A DNA stretch of 6,789 nucleotides from Chloroflexota bacterium (GTDB lineage: Bacteria; Chloroflexota; UBA6077), in NCBI GenBank assembly GCA_021806765.1, contig JAJZQR010000296.1, forward strand, positions 1-6,789, read 5' to 3'. Both the position numbers and the translations under genes were made by a program. Within the stretch, counting starts at the first letter, position 1; every line of letters begins with the position of its first letter. Below, piece after piece: positions 5,835 to 6,789 of the stretch. Below the pieces are notes generated by a model. It saw only the letters and a list, made by a program, of their open reading frames with translations, did no database searches and had not been told where the DNA came from.

Positions 5835-5857
5835 GGCGGGGTTGAGACAACCCCGCC
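5835..5857. repeat. Short GC-rich hairpin repeat, copy 3
   Basis: GGCGGGGTTG (5835-5844) and CAACCCCGCC (5848-5857) form a perfect 10-bp stem around AGA, followed by TAC, the same tail as the copy at 37-57. With the neighbouring copy it makes a tandem of two hairpins between the HEPN gene and the membrane protein gene. It could end read-through from the HEPN/MNT operon, though no U-tract is present. Confidence 0.6.
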
Positions 5858-6098
5858 TACTTTGCCTTATCGCGATGAGGCCCGGATCAGACTACCGGGT
5901 GAGCCTCACTGTGGATAGCTGCCACATACCCCACCCTAGTATACACCCGCGCCGGCACGGGAGCCACCGGTGGCCCTGGGGCCGCGGTCCCGCGGTCGGG
6001 GAGTGGCGCAAGATTCCGGGCGGCGAGGTATGCGTAGGAGCCAGATCCCGCTGGTGGCAGACAAGTGATGAGGGATTAGGTAGTATCTCGCCCGCTGC
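5858..6098. other. Gene-free stretch between the hairpin repeats and the HEPN gene
   Basis: No credible coding region, RNA gene or strong palindrome was seen here. Overlapping open frames on both strands have arginine/proline/serine-rich, low-quality translations and run into the HEPN gene out of frame. Together with the hairpins and the membrane-protein leader it forms the 416-nt gap 5683-6098. Confidence 0.5.
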
Positions 6099-6506
6099 TC
6101 ACGGTGATCCTTCGGGGAAGAGCCGATCGCGAACGAACTGGACAATCTCGCCGGCCAGCCGGACGGCTTCTTGGGCTTCCGATACTGGAGGTTCGAGCGG
6201 TCCGCCCGGATAGCGGAACCGGACCGCGTAGGGGCTGAGAATCCTCGCGGCATGCGCGAAGCGGACGAACTCGGCATCAATGCCAGCGCACCAATCGACG
6301 AGCCTCTCCAGATCATGGATCTTGGGGAACGGGTGGTCGTACGCAACCAGAAAGGCCTTCAGCGCCTTCTCTGCTGCTTGCTGCGCGAAGAAAGTCGCAG
6401 CATCGGGAAACACATCGGGTTCACGCAGGTTCCCCACGGCTACCTGGAGGTCTCGGTCAGCCCGGTTCTGCCAGTCTCTCGCCTCGAGCAGCGCCTCAGG
6501 CCGCAT
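6099..6506 (-). CDS. HEPN domain protein (toxin-like half of a HEPN/MNT pair)
   Basis: A 135-residue all-helical protein of the HEPN family (PF05168 type). Visible features are ALLEARDWQNRADRDL at 5-20, the family helix FFAQQAAEKALKAFLV at 39-54, KIHDLERLV at 62-70 (the conserved T/I-H-D-L turn), and SPYAVRFRYPG at 91-101. The ATG at 6504-6506 overlaps the upstream nucleotidyltransferase stop by 11 nt and has GGAGGGG at 6517-6523 inside that gene, so the two are translationally coupled. In type VII systems the HEPN protein is an RNase inhibited by AMP transfer from its MNT partner. Here no R-x(4-6)-H occurs anywhere in the protein (its histidines are H58, H64 and H85), so RNase activity by the canonical motif is doubtful. 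A longer start at 6572 lies within the partner and is unlikely. Confidence 0.85.
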   Translation of the reverse strand: MRPEALLEARDWQNRADRDLQVAVGNLREPDVFPDAATFFAQQAAEKALKAFLVAYDHPFPKIHDLERLVDWCAGIDAEFVRFAHAARILSPYAVRFRYPGGPLEPPVSEAQEAVRLAGEIVQFVRDRLFPEGSP

Positions 6507-6789
6507 ACAATATCTTCCCCTCCCGAAGCACCGTGGCAGGAAGAGATGCCAAGGCACGGGCGCGGCGATCAAACTCCTCCCGGCCCATCACCAGCACGTC
6601 GACCGCAAGCTCGCGCCGTCCCATCGCATGGTAGGCAGCCTGATCCAAACGATACCCGGGCTGATCCGCTCTGGACACCACGATGAGCAGATCCACGTCG
6701 CTGTCCGGCGTGACGTCGCCCCGGGCCTGGGATCCGAAGATGTAGATTCGCTCGGGCTGCAGGGCAACTATTAGCCTCTGGAGGATGCG
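6496..6789 (-). CDS. MNT-type nucleotidyltransferase, 5' end cut by the window
   Basis: Ninety-seven C-terminal residues are visible, reading in from the right edge: RILQRLIVALQPERIYIFGS and onward. The minimal nucleotidyltransferase signature is complete: IFGSQARG, then SDVDLLIVV, giving G-S-x10-D-x-D (G19, S20, D31, D33 in the visible part), with a third carboxylate at D64 in VDVLV. Family members are about 95-140 residues, so probably only a few N-terminal residues lie beyond the edge. In characterised pairs this antitoxin adds AMP groups to the HEPN toxin and neutralises it. It is the first gene of the operon here and overlaps the HEPN gene by 11 nt. A GTG at 6694-6696 could be mistaken for a start but would remove the whole catalytic motif. 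The promoter is outside the window. Confidence 0.88.
   Translation of the reverse strand, partial: RILQRLIVALQPERIYIFGSQARGDVTPDSDVDLLIVVSRADQPGYRLDQAAYHAMGRRELAVDVLVMGREEFDRRARALASLPATVLREGKILYAA

Noticed and set aside
5842..6346. Small ORFs on both strands between the hairpins and the HEPN gene
   Set aside because: The plus frame 5842-6213 and minus frame 5936-6346 overlap the HEPN gene out of frame, have arginine/serine/proline-biased translations and lack ribosome sites.

Overview
The window reads as a chromosomal segment of a GC-rich bacterium, most likely a Chloroflexota member of the Thermomicrobia/Sphaerobacter type. That assignment rests on the high GC content, on the style of the secreted metalloprotease (its N-terminal IPDEAGQPL / GLMVWRKADN / TAFTDG / TWILGP / GLQQR pattern is one I associate with exported proteins of that group), and on short GGCGGGG/CCCCGCC hairpin repeats. 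This is recollection, not a database search.

Layout. A saccharopine-dehydrogenase-like NAD(P)-binding oxidoreductase lies on the minus strand (175-1230). Divergent from it is a secreted HELQH metalloprotease (1571-2407, +), followed by an exported, C-terminally anchored YVTN beta-propeller protein (2759-4006, +) that ends in a strong hairpin. Then come three minus-strand units: a uroporphyrinogen-decarboxylase-superfamily protein (4105-5169), a small three-helix membrane protein (5338-5682), and a HEPN/MNT toxin-antitoxin-like pair (6099-6506 and 6496 to the right edge, where the nucleotidyltransferase is cut).

The most interesting non-coding structure is a pair of about 202-bp MITE-like elements, 1285-1487 and 2452-2653. 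They have matching ends, lie in opposite orientation and sit on either side of the metalloprotease gene. The first has an exact 8-bp (possibly 9-bp) flanking duplication and the second a degraded one (6 of 8). Together they fill most of the two intergenic gaps around that gene. The second carries a large nested palindrome. A separate family of short GC-rich hairpins occurs at 37-57, 5792-5814 and 5835-5857.

Apart from the overlapping HEPN/MNT pair, the genes do not form an obvious common pathway. The two plus-strand genes both encode exported proteins, but an independent 202-bp element separates them. I saw no rRNA, tRNA, CRISPR array, riboswitch or complete transposase gene.
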